Source: Anisodus tanguticus (Eukaryota > Streptophyta > Magnoliopsida > Solanales > Solanaceae). From it: a stretch of 64,000 nucleotides of DNA. How positions within the stretch are numbered: the stretch's first letter is position 1; every line of letters starts with the position of its first letter. Under the pieces are notes generated by a model, which did not search any database, was not told where the DNA came from, and saw only the letters and a list, made by a program, of their open reading frames with translations. This document shows, one piece after another, positions 1 through 13,142 of the stretch. Location: positions 2,736,142-2,800,141 of the forward strand of contig CM067555.1 of NCBI GenBank assembly GCA_034509755.1, written 5' to 3'. Both the position numbers and the translations under genes were made by a program.

Positions 1-284
1 GAGACTCATTCACATGAGTTCGTTCAGAACTTATGCTGTTCTTTTCATTTCTCTAATTTATTTCATGATAATGTTTTATTCATACATCTTACAATTTTTT
101 AATCGGAAATGGAACTTCAAAGCAACAGTTGTCTCTTTCACGGTGTTGGCAAATAAATGTGTCCTACTTTTGTGAGCTTTGGCATGAAAGTACATCTCTC
201 TCTTACACCATATGTTGCCTCAGGAAAACTGATTTGGCCTTCGGAATATCATACATCATATTGATTTGATGGTTGCTCTTGCAG

Positions 285-545
285 GCTTATGTTACACATG
301 CCCTTAAAGTGGAAGGCCTAAGAAACATAATAACTATACCGGCAAAGCTAGAGTCAACCACCCTCGTCTTTGCTCATGGAGTGGATCTCTTTTTCACTCG
401 GCTCGCCCCTTCAAAGACATACGACTCTCTTACCGATGATTTCAATTATGCTCTGCTTCTCCTTACCATAGTTGCACTAGTTATAGCGATTTTTGTAACG
501 TGGATTTGGTCCGAGAGGAAAGATTTACAGGAGAAGTGGAGGTGA
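285..545 (+). CDS. EMC1: ER membrane protein complex subunit 1, last exon (partial)
   Basis: This is the 3' terminal exon of EMC1, the large lumenal/membrane subunit of the ER membrane protein complex, which inserts and stabilises multipass and tail-anchored membrane proteins. The exon follows a TTGCAG acceptor at 279-284 and reads 86 codons to TGA at 543-545. The product contains a lumenal stretch with the motif FFTRLAPSKTYDSL, then one hydrophobic membrane segment (about YALLLLTIVALVIAIFVTWIW), then a short charged cytosolic tail ending KDLQEKWR. That ending is characteristic of plant EMC1. The rest of the gene lies upstream of the window, so length and integrity cannot be judged. It converges with the aspartic protease gene; about 1.4 kb separates the two stop codons. 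Confidence 0.93.
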   Translation, partial: AYVTHALKVEGLRNIITIPAKLESTTLVFAHGVDLFFTRLAPSKTYDSLTDDFNYALLLLTIVALVIAIFVTWIWSERKDLQEKWR

Positions 546-1980
546 GTCATTCAACCAACAAAGTGGAGGCAAGTCGAAGGCCATTACACTTCTTTAAGTC
601 GTTGTATTGTTTTAGTACTCGCCATTTTTTGTCACTTTAACTTATCTTCTTAGCTTAGGAAGTTAGTTAAGCTGTATTTTTAGTAATTTTGTAAAATTGC
701 CCCTCGTTTAGTTTTTTCTACAGAGGGAAGAAAATTTGTGAATTGATATTTCATTCTGGTGGCAAGGGATACAAATATTCACATAATTAGGTTCAAATGT
801 ACCATTTTTGGGCTTTCTATCAGCTGTCCTTTTTTTTTTTTTTTTGAAATGGTACATATGAGACTAACACAGGGCTTTCCATCATGCTATATTGTCATAA
901 AGTGATTTTCCCTTTTTTTTTTCATGTAAATTTGAAAGATACCAGCAGACAAATTTCTAATGATAGCACTCATCTAAAGGTCTAAAATCTTTATTTCACT
1001 CCAAAACTTTCATTTTGGCTCTTGGTCTTTTAACTTCCTTACTTCGTTTATAATTATTCACTTGATATGCAACAAGATAGATAATGGTAGCATTTAGAAA
1101 GTCTTCAACAGAATCTAATGAAGAAGTTGAACTTTCGCAAATAATACTTATTGAAGGCCATCTATTTCAATTTATGTGACAACTTAACTAGGCATGAAAT
1201 TTAAGTAAAAACGAAGACTTCGAAATAGTCATCAAAGTTTATACAATGTTGTGTGTCATAGCAGAGACCGTAGAATCTTAAATGAATAGTCGACATAAAT
1301 ACTTTTTTGGTTAAATAATCTGATGAAAAAGTATCTGTTCATTGTTGCGGGGGTTGTGGTGTGTTTTGGGGGGGGGGGGGGGTGAGAGAGAGAGAGAGAG
1401 CGAGAAAAGCACATTAGTATAGTACTCCACACTTTCTCATTATACTGAAACATTCTAAAATGTGTTACACTGCCAATAAGACAGATGGGAAAAGAACTGA
1501 AAACAAATGAGGATTGAAAATTTAACAAGCAGCAATGCTTACAACAGCCAAATTGCTTTTACAATGATGCAATGTGCATACATAGAAACCAGTGCTTTAG
1601 AAGAAGCCCATGCCTCTAAAAAAACTGTTACCTTCTACAACGGCTTTGACCAATATGAAGAGAAAAGCACAAATTGCTTGTCTCGCCTCTAGTCGCACGT
1701 CTTCACTTTGCGATCCTTATCTAAGAGGTTATTTAGATGGCAAGGCACAATAGAGACATCTAAAGGACAAATCTTTTCGAGGTCAGAATGATCGTGAGGC
1801 CTCTTCTCCTATACACGTGCTAAGTCACGACAGAGACGATATCCAAAGGACGATTCTTTTTGAGGTCAGAAGAAAGGTACAGGCCTCAGTGGAAAACCTA
1901 GTAATGACACAATTGCTAGCCAACTACAGTAATATTAGTCGGCGAAGCATATAAATTACCAAAGGAAGTCAAAACTGAAT
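546..1980. other. intergenic region between convergent genes
   Basis: Probable 3' UTRs of EMC1 (+) and of the aspartic protease (-), with no supported gene. It holds a run of 15 G followed by a GA microsatellite (1368-1402). It also holds a diverged direct repeat (about 1746-1805 and 1827-1890) sharing the order 'cagagac ... aaaggac ... gaggtcag ... caggcctc'. Short open frames on both strands show no family resemblance. Confidence 0.5.
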
Positions 1981-4900
1981 TTAAGTCGAGAATGGGGAAC
2001 CAATCATAAGGACCAATAATAGCAGAAGAGCACTAGTTCTCTTGTGCTGCAAATTGAACAGCGCACTGCCTGATGCACCGTTCACGCTTAACTGTCCAGC
2101 ATTGATAAATTCGCCCTTGCCAGATGTTATGGACACATTCACCGACGATGAACCTATGCAAAAACAAAAACCATTGTCATGAAAACCATTGAGAATAGAT
2201 AACAAAATCGGAGGGAAGAAGCATGTCATGTAGCACAAAGAACCCCCCCCCCCCAAACCCAAAAAAAAGGAAGAAGGGTTCTTTACATCTTTGGCGCCGG
2301 TAAACATAAATACACACTAATTATACACGGCTATACACATATATACATATATTATACATTTGTCGGCTATTTTTTTGGGTGGCAGCTATACTGTGTAAAA
2401 ATCCCCCCAAAAAAAAACAGTAAAGGGCAAAATAGAGATAAAAGCAATGTTGACTTCAGATATGGAAAAAGGGTACTTACAATCATGATCTGCCCATCCT
2501 ATCCTTTGTCGAGCCAAGTCATACACAATGATCTTATCTTTCAGAACAAGATCTGAAAAAACAAGAAAATACAGTAAGTCCAACCTAAATTCTGCTTATC
2601 ATGGATCTGAATACTCGACAAATGAAGACGCAGAGCAATGCAATAAGTCAACTGACAAGGAATAAATGGTTCAAATGCCAAAGCATACCCAGACAATTTT
2701 TAAGCATTTTTACTTCAAATCATCCAAATTCGTGGAAACGATTCACCTTTGTACTGGTGGTGTTAAAAGGTTAAATCTCCCAACTTTAATTGTATACTAA
2801 TAAACTAGCAGAACAAATATAGCCAGGAAGGAGCTCAAGGGCCTATGCATGACTAAAATAAAATTTGTACTCAAGAAGCATATCAATAATCAACTGCGCC
2901 TCAGTTCCAAACTAGTTGAAGTCTACTATATAAAACATATGTGACCATTCCACTCTATTTGATCCATTTCATTCCGATAGTAAATACTCCCTTTGTTTCA
3001 ATTTATGTGTCTTGCTTCCATTTTTACTCTGTTTCAAAAAGAATGCTGCTTCTATATTTAATAAGTCCGTAATTTCAACATCCTACCTAACATGTTTAAG
3101 ACCACAGGATTCAAATGACAATTTTGGTACATTATACACATGCTTAGTTTAAGACCGCGATATTTAAAAGTCTTCCATACTTTTTTAAACTCATCGCCTA
3201 GTCAAACTAAGACATAAAATGAAATGGAGGGAGTAATCTTTTAAGACAAATCAGGAGTTCTCTTAAAACTATAGGTTCTCTAAATCATACTTATACAACA
3301 CTAACAAACATGTCTCTAACCAAATTATAAAGACTCCTGACAAAATCAACTAAGCCTTATCTCAACTAATCTTGTATGATTGCAAGACCATCTTAACATC
3401 CTAAGGCATTTTTACGATATTCAATTAGTGGACATGTAATGTTCACTCTCACGTATTATTGTTGGTCCCAAAACTGTTGTCACCCACCAACGACATTAAC
3501 CAACGGAATGATGCAGCAGATATTAGAAGATATGTTGATAAATACACCAGGGAACCAGCTTAGGTTGAGACATAGATGTTGAAGTAAAAAGGACCAACCT
3601 CCTAAAATTGTTACACCTTGTGGCTGTTTTTCAAAGCCAATGCACCACATAGCAGCACCTTCCTGTGAGAAACATTCAATTGAGTCACTTAGCTTTGTAG
3701 TTCATATAACATACAATAGGGTTGCATATAGCATTTTTGATATATAGCCTGTTTGGACAAGCTTATGGGAAGACACAAGTGCTTATTCTTTTCAAAAGGT
3801 CTTATTTTAGAAAGTTGAGGTGTTTGGCCAAGCTTTTAGGGGGAAAAGTGATTTTGGTTAGCTGTTTTCAGAAGCTAAAAAAACAACTTTTTCCCCGAAG
3901 CACTTTTGAAATACTGACCAAGCACAAAGTAATGCTCTAATATTGGCAAATGTGCTTTCAAATTGATTAGCCAAACACAGACCGCTATTCTCCGAAAGTA
4001 CTTTTTTCGAGAAGCACTTCTGACTAAAAATAATTTCCAAAAATAAGCAGATTTTGGAAGCATGGTCAAACACAAATACAAATTTCAGTACTCACAACGA
4101 AGCCCATATGCACAAGGTAATCTGCTGGTCTTAAAGCCATCGATGCACCACCATCAAAGTTTAGAGAAACTGGGGGAAATATTTCGGCTATGCTGTTTCA
4201 GATTGAAGCAGGGTATTACATTCGAGTCACCAAAGCAGTTTCCATTAAGAGCTCAAGGTAAATATCTATTTGAATTTATAGAAGGATGAACCTTGAGGAC
4301 ACCAGAAAGCATGGTTTTTCTCGTGAGATGGTTGGCCTAGCTGATGGTGAAACAGCAGCAGCTATCTGCAGATACATAAAAAAACAATTTTCAGGATAAA
4401 TGCTAAATCAGCTAATTAACCTTCCGAGCAAACTTACATTCCACGGTGTTGGCTTAATTAGGTTTTGAACTATCTTGGTGAGGATAAATGAAAAAAAACT
4501 TAATCTATTCTTCCATTAGTTCGGGAAAAGAAAACATTAGATTTTTTTGTGGATACTTAGTCTAAATCCATATCAGATTAACATAAGTAGAGCTGGAGTA
4601 GGATTTGAAGGTCATCTGGTCAAAATGTTTTTTAAACACAGAAGTAAAAAGTACAAACAGTATGTGATTTCGTTCTTCCTTCCATATAACATAATATACA
4701 CAATACAGAATAAAACGGACAAGACATAAATGTACTATAGCTTTTTATTATCTAAAAGCCTTAGCTAGTACTATACTCCCATCCAAAGTTTATTGTCCTT
4801 TCGACTTAGAACAAGAGTTAATTTTAGGGATCATTTGGTTGCTGGGAGTTAAATGACAGCATAACCAGTACCGTGTTTGGTAGCATTTTAGTTGCTATGA

Positions 4901-7900
4901 TAAAATTTAGCACACCAAGTACGGTGATTGGTTACCCGTTTACAATTTCACATAACTGAAACATGTATAAATTATGAGTCAATTTATCTCTTATTTTATG
5001 CAGGGTATTAGATGAAACAACTAAACACTGCATAACTAATCCCTGCATACTAATATCTGCATAAGCAACCAAACAACCCCTTAGAGTTCAGGATATGAAC
5101 TGCAGGAAATGGCGTGAATATTGGTTTCTTTTTTGTTCTCTAGTGCATGAGATTTAAATTGAAGACATTAAAATGTACACTATGGACCCACACAACTCTG
5201 TTCTAAAACATGTGGTCAGAACTTTGTTTTTTGACAAGTATGAGGTCAGATTTTACTATATAGGAGATGTGGATATAATTTTGGTATATACAAAGAGAGC
5301 AGTTGAAACTTACAGCATTGACAAAGGGATCATAAGCTTCTGGTGCAATATAAGACAAAGTTGTACCAGAATCCACTATAGTTCCACGATTACCAGTTGT
5401 CGCAAATACTGATGGATCAACAGGCACCAACTGTCCATTAACAGCAATGCTCTGCAGATATACATTGTAATGGGCCCTGCAAGAGTGGAAAACGGATAAA
5501 TCAAGCTCGCTAAAGACCGTCTTTTCTCATATGCCTTCTAAATATTTTGAATTGTTAATTATTGTGACTTGTAGTACTTTTTACGTAGCTTGCAAATATG
5601 TAAATATTATTTTCAAAAACTTAAAGATTCTATGTCCGAATACACGGTCAAAAGTAAGAAATTTTACTCTCGAAATTCGAATTGTGCCACATCAATTGGG
5701 ACGAAGGGAGTATTAATTATGAAACATGTGAGCCCATATATCAACTATTGTATTGGTGGAGAATAGAAAGGAAATAACAATAAAAAATGGTAAGAGCTGA
5801 TCTCACACAATTTTTGAGATATACACACACACACACACACAGAGTAAAGCTTCATTCATATCATCTTCCCAAGACCCCAATACTATGTATCTATAGAGGC
5901 AAAACCATTATTATATCGACGAAGTTTCATAAAACTCAGGATGTAGAAATCATGAGATAATTCTGTAGAAAAAAGCACAATAAAGATGAAACTATTAATC
6001 TCTATATTCGTCATAAGCAAAGAATTGAAACTTCATGGTACTGTAACAATACGTACTGTGACGGAACAAGGGGACTATATACGATTCTCGGATCCAAAAT
6101 CTCACCAAGGACTAGTATACCTCCACCATTTCCCTCTCCTTTCAAGCAATGTGAAAATACTTTAGGAGTAATCCCACGAGAAGACAGTTGAGAAATTACT
6201 GAAAGACCCTGTTGACCAAACCCAAAAATCCCGTCAATTGCTCTGTCCGTCTTCATCAAGTCCCCAGACTCAGAGGTGCTGCACCTGAAATAATAAACTA
6301 TTTCAAATGAAAAGGTATATATGTTGTAGTCTTGGATTATGAGAAAAGGTTGATAAGTATAAGTGAAAATAGGGGCATTTCAAGCCTTACATTGGTTTTA
6401 CTCTAAATCAGTAATCATATACTCCCTCCGTTTTATTTTATGTGTCTTAGTTAGAACTGGGGCACGGAGTGTAAGAAAATCAGGGAAGAGTTTTGAATTT
6501 TGTGGTCTTAAACATAATAAATGTGTAATGCACCAAAATGTCCATATATGTTGTGGTCTTAAATATGTTATGTGGGATGCTCGAGTTAAAGAGTTACTAA
6601 ATATAGAAAGTGACATTCTTTTTAAACAGACTAAAAAGGAAAGTAAGACACATAAATTGAAACAAAGTATGTACTAATTGAAACAGTCCTTTTGCATCTC
6701 ATCAATCAAACAAAGTTGACCTCATCAGAAAAAGAAAATTAAATAAATAATCAAATGGAACTAAAGAAATACATGAATACATGCAAACTCAATTAAGTTA
6801 TATACGAAAAAGGCTGCTGATACTCAATATTACATATATGACACTCTTTCCTTTGTAGTCAGTTCCAAAAAGAATGACACCTTTCTATACTTTGAAACAA
6901 TTTAACTTTATGTGATGATTTACAACCACAAAAATATCTAAGGCTTGGTTTAGACCACAAATTTCAGAAGGCTTCCTTACTTTCCTAAACTCCGTCCAGT
7001 CAAACACCCTAATATAAAATGAGACAGAGGGAGTAGTAGATGTTGAGATTGGTTCACACAAGTAGACGTGCTTAGATTCTATCTAAGAAATAACAAACTC
7101 ACCCAAAAACAATTGGTGCTGAAGAGTTGGCAATCAACGAGGTTCCCAGGACTGTGTCGAAATATAGTAAATCAGCTACGTAATGGCCAGTTGTACCACT
7201 CCCATCTCCATACTGAAATGTGTAACCACATTGATTGGTTTCGGTCGAGCACTCGGCAGAGGCAGTTTGAACTATAGAGGTGCACACTTGGTCCTCACAT
7301 GAAATGGGAGTAGCAGTTGACGAACTGGCAGCATTATAGAAGTTAAGCTCAACCTGCATGCACATAACAGTGTCAGAAGCTTGTAACAGAATAGTCCCTT
7401 ATGTTTGAGGGTAGGTTCAAAGTACATGAGGGTTTTGGTCCTTTAAGTTGGTCAAAAGTTAACACTTGTAGTTTACGTGAAATATTCACAGAACCTGCTT
7501 GTTAGGTTTGACGTAAACCGTGAAAAAAAAAGTAAATCAGCGGGAACTCACATTTAGAGGTACAATTTTTGTAGCTTTTGCTTTTTTTAATTTATTTCTA
7601 AAGTCTGGTGAAGCTTTTTGAGTGTATTTCTGCTATTTTTTATATCTTTTTAGTGTCTAGTATAGCTTTTTGTGTTGCATATTTTAGACTTTGATGTGAC
7701 TTTCTTGGTGTTTATAGTCAATCTCTCTTCTTTTTTTTTTTTTGCAATATTTCCGTCAACTCTATCAGACAGACTTCGGTAAACATTTTAAAGGACCAAA
7801 ATTGTTAAGTGCATACTTAAGGGACTATTTTGAACCTACCCTCAAACATATGAGACCATTTTTGTCATTTTCTCCACATTTTACAAGAAACTAAAGAAGC

Positions 7901-9330
7901 AATAACAAGATAAAAGGAAGATGAGTTACCCCAAGTCCACTTGTCCGAGGACAATCGTCGCATGCACTGCACGTGACCCACAGGATATCACTGCCGGTAT
8001 CGATTTGAACGTTGTATTCTCTTGGCGGAGTTCCAAGTCTTACTTTCGTAAAATAAAGGCTACAAATACAACAAAAGCATAGAAGCGAGAGAAAGAGGGA
8101 AGATGGTCAACAAAATTGATAGTGTAGAACTAACGACACATACATCTATATAGTAGTATAGTAAGCACTCAAAATCGATAAGACTACCCGCAATCCTCAA
8201 ATAACAGAAAGAAAATATCAAGGCCAAAGTAATATAGCTAATGTTCGTATTTTTACACGCTTTTAGCAACACAGCTTATCAGTCTTAAATATCTTGCATC
8301 AGAAGAAGAAGCAAAACAATTTAAAGCAAACAGAACTATCACTACATCAACATCACCATCCAATCGACAATTAACAAGAAAGCACCAAGAAAAAAAAAAA
8401 CAACATAATACACTGAAAATCCATTTTCTTTTTTTATAACCGTGGTGTCCGGGCCAACTTACGTGCAACTCGACTAATTCGACAGGGTACCTAAGAAATC
8501 ACCTATTGTTTTTTTTGACTAAAAATCAATATCTCTTAGAGAATCCATAGAAATGTAAGTTCAAATCTCAAACCCACAAGTCCAATTAAAATTAATTACC
8601 CTCAAAACTAAAGAAAAACAAAATTTACCTTGGAATTCATGAGACCAAATTCACAAAAACAAATTAAATAGGCCATAGTCCTTTATTGTGCTCCCTACCT
8701 TTACCTCCCAAGGTAGGGTACACTCCCCACTCCCCACTACCCAGGCCCCACTACCCAGGCCCCATTTGTGGGATTACATTGGGTACGTTGTTGTTGTTGT
8801 AAATTAAATAGGCCATAGCTTCCATACACTCCACACAAAAGTTCAACTATTAACATCATAAAAAATCAAACTTTCCCAAAAAAAATTGCTATATCAACCA
8901 AAACAAAACTCCACAACAAAAAAAAACTAAAAATTAAGAAATATGAATAGGCCATAGCTTCCACACATTCACACAAACTTCAAGTTTTAACATCATAAAG
9001 AATCAAACTTTCCAAAAAAAATAAATTAAGAAATATGAACAACATAGTCTTATCAATTCGGGTCATTTCTAATACTTACCCGACAAGATACGGGTCAGAA
9101 GAACCAATAACAGGAAAATCAACAATGCCACCAGCAAAACTCTGCAACATTCTAGCATGTCTAGCTTTATCTCTACCTCTTATTTCTTCCATCTCCACTT
9201 TCCCATTCACCGGAAATATCCTTTCCAAACTAAGCACTCCCGCCGCCGGAAATTTCCCAGCTCCGACCACCACCGCGGCAGCGGCGGCAGCCACCACTAA
9301 AAATACAGTCAAGAATTTCATGCCAGACAT
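1981..9330 (-). CDS. GPI-anchor-type aspartic protease (A1 family, aspartic proteinase 36/39-like), complete
   Basis: Pepsin-type secreted aspartic endopeptidase of the plant A36/A39 group, expected at the plasma membrane or cell wall. Exons on the minus strand: 9330-9080, 8059-7930, 7353-7103, 6284-6057, 5476-5314, 4365-4292, 4192-4096, 3662-3599, 2552-2481, 2153-1981. All introns are GT-AG, and the joined frame is 1503 nt (500 residues) without a stop. Residues 1-23 form an Ala/Val-rich signal peptide. The first catalytic motif, DTGS, starts at residue 104 and the second, DSGT, at residue 322, the normal spacing. The C terminus ends in a hydrophobic tail (SALLLLLVLMIG) after a small-residue stretch, as in GPI-anchored members. 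The start is the first in-frame ATG; a second Met lies three codons later. Introns carry several MITEs and one TS SINE, but every splice site is intact. Substrate is not inferable. Confidence 0.93.
2985..3235. mobile_element. Stowaway-like MITE in aspartic protease intron
   Basis: Begins TACTCCCTTTGTTTCAATTT and ends with the inverted counterpart ATGGAGGGAGTA. Ends and TA target match Tc1/mariner-derived Stowaway MITEs, very common in plant introns. It lies in intron 9 of the protease gene. Confidence 0.75.
3748..4072. mobile_element. hAT-like MITE, possibly two nested copies, in intron
   Basis: Left end GCCTGTTTGGACAAGCTTAT and right end GGAAGCATGGTCAAACAC are inverted relatives of each other. 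A second such pair, GTGTTTGGCCAAGCTTTT near 3819 and CTGACCAAGCAC near 3915, lies inside, suggesting nested insertion. The outer end is about 24 bases from exon 7 of the protease gene (4096). Target duplications were not resolved. Confidence 0.6.
4827..5080. mobile_element. Tourist-like MITE in intron
   Basis: Terminal inverted repeats GGGATCATTTGGTTGC and GCAACCAAACAACCCC are flanked by a TTA duplication (4824-4826 and 5081-5083), as for PIF/Harbinger-derived Tourist MITEs. It sits in intron 5 of the aspartic protease gene. Confidence 0.72.
6420..6675. mobile_element. Stowaway-like MITE in intron
   Basis: Left end TACTCCCTCCGTTTTATTTT and inverted right end near ACACATAAATTGAAACAAAG. Short open frames found inside on both strands are shadows of the element. 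Confidence 0.72.
6838..7035. mobile_element. Stowaway-like MITE in intron (left end degraded)
   Basis: Right end AGACAGAGGGAGTA is clear; the left end (GACACTCTTTCCTTTG) is diverged. It contains the 'gtttagaccacaaatttcagaag' type interior shared with the copies at 2985 and 38882. Confidence 0.6.
7396..7860. mobile_element. MITE-like inverted-repeat element in intron 2
   Basis: The arms, about 60 bases each, are inverted copies: 'atgtttgagggtaggttcaa' near 7400 and its complement near 7830-7850, with 'ttttggtcc' and its complement further in. The loop is AT-rich. It lies within intron 2 of the protease gene. Superfamily not determined. Confidence 0.6.
8679..8800 (+). mobile_element. 5'-truncated TS-type SINE with 18-bp TSD
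   Basis: The 3' part of a tobacco-TS-like SINE: the 'cactccccactccccactac...ccccatttgtgggattacattgggta' region ending in a (GTT)n tail. A perfect 18-base duplication, AAATTAAATAGGCCATAG, flanks it at 8661-8678 and 8801-8818. It is inside intron 1 of the protease gene. Just downstream a diverged direct duplication repeats the same local sequence (8811-8878 versus 8949-9014). Confidence 0.8.
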
Positions 9331-9576
9331 CCCATAAAAATAGGTTCTTGAAAAAGCTAAAATATTTATTAAAGTCTACAAATTATGTAAATATGAGTAA
9401 AACCCAATTCAAGAAACAATAAAAAGATGGTATTTTTATAAATAAAATGGTTGAACCAGAACAAAAACAACAATCTTTATTTGGGTTTATGGTAGAGAGA
9501 AAGAGGGTGTCTTGTTTTTATTCCAAATTTTGTTTATGTGAGTGTAAAAAATTGCAAATACATGAACAATGAAAGA

Positions 9577-9585
9577 TTTATATAC
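9577..9585 (-). promoter_or_regulatory. possible TATA box of the aspartic protease gene
   Basis: Read on the minus strand this is TATATAAAT, about 250 bases upstream of the ATG at 9330. Position and sequence suit a plant TATA box, but no transcription start can be shown, and AT-rich DNA gives such matches by chance. Confidence 0.3.
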
Positions 9586-9891
9586 TATGGAGTGTATAAA
9601 GTCAGAAAGCTTAAGTTAGTAACCAAATGGTGCCAGGGCAGCGTTATGCACTAAGTTAAGATAAAGAGTAATCATACATTTTCCAAATATAGTCTTGATA
9701 ACCAATTGAGCTGTATAAGCGGACAAGAGTAATACATGACCTTTAACAGAATACTCCCCTTCGTTAATCAAATTGTGAAGCTATTGAAATGTCCAAAATG
9801 GGCTTGTGTGCACATAAACGGAGCCAAATTTGAAGGTTATATATCAAAAAAATTAATTCTTTTTAAGTTACTCAATTTTAAATTAGTATTA

Positions 9892-9976
9892 CAACAATAA
9901 TAACATACCCAATACAATCCCACAACGTGGGGTTCGAGGAGAATAAAGTGTATGCAGAACTTAACTATATCTTTAT
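9892..9976 (-). mobile_element. 5'-truncated TS-type SINE, minus orientation
   Basis: Reads as the complement of a TS SINE 3' end (AACAATAATAACATACCCAA at the left, then 'cccacaacgtggggtt'). A perfect 13-base duplication TAAATTAGTATTA flanks it at 9879-9891 and 9977-9989. Confidence 0.75.
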
Positions 9977-9989
9977 TAAATTAGTATTA

Positions 9990-12949
9990 TTTAATAAAAA
10001 ATTTAGGGTTAATACATCAACAAAAAAATTAATTATACACTCAAACTACGGCTTATTTCAATGAACACTTGAACACATGATAAAGTGATCCTATTAGATA
10101 TTTTAGGTTCAAATTTGATTTTTTTTTTCGCGCGTGTTCTCACATGCTCATTAAATAATAAGCTAATCACTTGAAATATGTCATCTCCGTTAATTATACA
10201 AATTAATAAGTCTTAAACCCTCAACATGTTTCAATTGAAGATGATGTGTATAATTAAAGAAGAAGACGAATTTTAAGTGATTAATTTATCTATGTAATGA
10301 ACATTTGATCATGCACAAAAAAAAAATTGAACCGAAAGTTTTTAATACGAACTATTTAACATGTGTTCAGATGATCAATTAAAACAAATTGCAGCTCAAG
10401 TATCTAAGTAAAATTTACTTACAAGTTTAAGAGGGTTTTCAATATATTAAACTTATTATTTAAAATAAATATATAATTTGGACCAACATTATTAAATTCG
10501 GGCTAATCTGTTAACTATTGTCTAGCTCCTCCTCGATACATGCAGGAGAGGAGAGTTGTTAGATGGGCATTTTTGGGAAGAGTAAATTTGGTTCTTTATT
10601 TTTTCCTTCTAATCTATGTTTGGTCTTAACTGATAGGATTAATTAATTAAAATTTAAATAATTTAAAGGATTAATGAGAATTAAAAAAAAAAGTGTAGAG
10701 AGTAAGTTGAGTGGGATCAATGTCAAAAGATGAGTGCGTATTTCACACGCTTTTTTGCCGTGTGCTAACGTTAACAGATTACGTAGGAAAAAGTCAAAAT
10801 TATTTGAGTTCCAATTTTACAAGTAAATCAAACTTTTTTTCCTCTTTTTTGCCTTTCATTTCCTTTTATGAATCATTGATTTGTGGAATATTGTTTGATA
10901 TGATACTAGCATATGGATAGGTTTAGCATGAGGTATATGGTAAGATGGATTAAAAATTCATCTTTTAATTAATTTCGTGTTCGATCATAAAAAATGAAGA
11001 AGTACTATACAATACGAATTTAGATTAGTCAAGCTAGTGAATTAACTAATTATGTATTTGAACTCTAAACATGAAGAAAATTCTAATACAGAACACCTTC
11101 CGCTATAAGGACCTCTACATAATGCTCGAATTCAATTGAGTCGACTAATGAGCTCTGCAATTACGAATAAAATTTTGAGTTTGAGACTTCCTTTCTTGTG
11201 CGTAAGAGAATATTTCATTTGAAAATTTTCAATTTCACTAAAAAAAAAAATTGTTTTAAATGAAACAACAAAATTGGATACAGAGGATTTGTATAATTGA
11301 TCTAAATAGTGAGATGAATAAATATTAGCATATGGCATGTAGAAACAATCGACAAAAAAGACATACTTAGGTTGGTAATAGTTAACAAAAATCACAATAT
11401 AAAATTGTAAATAATAATAAAAATATACTAGTGAACAAGAAAGAAAGAAATAAACTTAAAAACCCCACACACTTGGTCAGAATTTATTGGTAATAAAAAG
11501 CTTGAAATTAATGTAACTGAGAAAAATTCATGTTAATATTCAAATTTATTGGTCAAGTGCACAATATTTTTATCACAACTCCCTTTTTAGATAAACTTTT
11601 GTTAAGAAAATCGTATAAAAGATTTTAATATGTTTCGAAATTAAAAAAATAAATTGAAACCTATAGTATTTTAAAAGAATAAAAGATTAAGTGGCAAGAC
11701 AACAATAGGCACGAGGACATGTACAAAATAGTAAGGGGGTAAATTTTGGCCCTACAATTTAGTTGTATTTGGACCTTGTCAGTAATTGAAAATGCACATT
11801 TTATTTATTTGTCAGATCACAATCACCTCTCATTTACTCCTGTTTATATATATATAAAAAAAGATGTTGTGAAAAATAAAAAAAATAATTGGCAGCAGAC
11901 ACAATGTTGACAGTTGACTCATTTATGAGAAGGCAAAGACCAACATTCAGAATTAAAAAATATTTTTGCAAGATCTAAATATACTTTTATGATTTTTTAT
12001 ATTCTTTCAAAGTTGTAGAAATAGATTCTTTTTATTCTCGTAAAATTAAAATGAGAAGGCAAATTAAAGACAAACATTCAGAATTCAGCCCATTCAAGAT
12101 TCAAATTCGTATTATTTATCTTTTGTGTATTCTTCAAATTTTCTACTATGATTTTTCAGGTTTAAAAATCTTTGAGTATTTTTATTCATTTATTATGGGA
12201 AAATTTCAAAAGTGTGTGGTTGGCTAGAGTGTTAGAGTATTATGGTAAATTAAGGGGACAATAATAATCTTTAATATTTGTAATCTAAATTAAAGTTTTG
12301 GTGATTTTATACATTTCAAGTAGAGTATGATCACTTACGGATTCAGATGAATTCATTAGCTTTTGTTCAAATTCTATATTTGCATTAAAAAATTATTTAA
12401 ATATGTATAAATATTAAACTACATACCCAATAACTAAGATAAACCATGGGTTTAGTGGCAGTTTAGATCCATAAATTTCAAATTATGGCTCTACTGATTC
12501 CAATTTCTTCATTTTTAAATATAGTTATTATATTTGTTGTTTAATACATGAATTTATCAAAGTCGTTATTTGGAAGAGACATTTAATATGAAAAAAGCAC
12601 TTATACATTCATCAAATATACCTCCATGTAACGTACGTGGCTTCAAAATTAACACCTATTTTCCAAAACATTGTCCTTAGTTTGATTATAAGTTTTGACA
12701 AACATGAAGTGCAAAATTTTGAGTGAACAAAGATTACTTGTCCCATAATTTAATACATGCAGTTGTAGACTTAATTACCCAACTTACTCAAATTAAATAC
12801 TATAACGAGGTTAGCAATTGACAGTGATATATGTTAAAATCAAGTTTAAAATCATTAGTGGGTGATGGAGAGGCTAAATCAACATATTCCACAATCTTAT
12901 TTTTTTTAACAGTTTACAACAACGTATAAAGGACAATTAATTGACAATG
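9990..12949. other. AT-rich intergenic DNA
   Basis: No supported gene on either strand: open frames are short, AT-driven and unlike any family I recognise. It contains scattered poly-A/T runs and a short TA repeat near 11847. Confidence 0.5.
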
Positions 12950-12963
12950 AAAATAAGCTTCTA

Positions 12964-12999
12964 TTGGACCCCACATTGTGAGATTATACTATGTTGTTA
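12964..12999 (+). mobile_element. extremely truncated (36-bp) TS SINE tail with 14-bp TSD
   Basis: Only the TS 3' end remains: 'ttggaccccacattgtgag' through 'atgttgtta'. The perfect duplication AAAATAAGCTTCTA at 12950-12963 and 13000-13013 marks it as a separate LINE-machinery insertion rather than an eroded copy. Confidence 0.7.
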
Positions 13000-13142
13000 A
13001 AAATAAGCTTCTAATGCGGTTTGAATTGTGATATCTTGACTATCTAATCATTCTGATGATTATTAATATATTCATTTATGTTTATTCGGAATATGTCATA
13101 TCTTTTACAAAATACAGATTTGTAGCAGAAGTCTAAATGTGA

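Noticed and set aside
1507..1692. Frame containing YIETSALEE, recalling the Rab/Ras 'ETSA' motif
   Set aside because: No other GTPase motif is nearby and the rest of the frame is dissimilar; a chance match.
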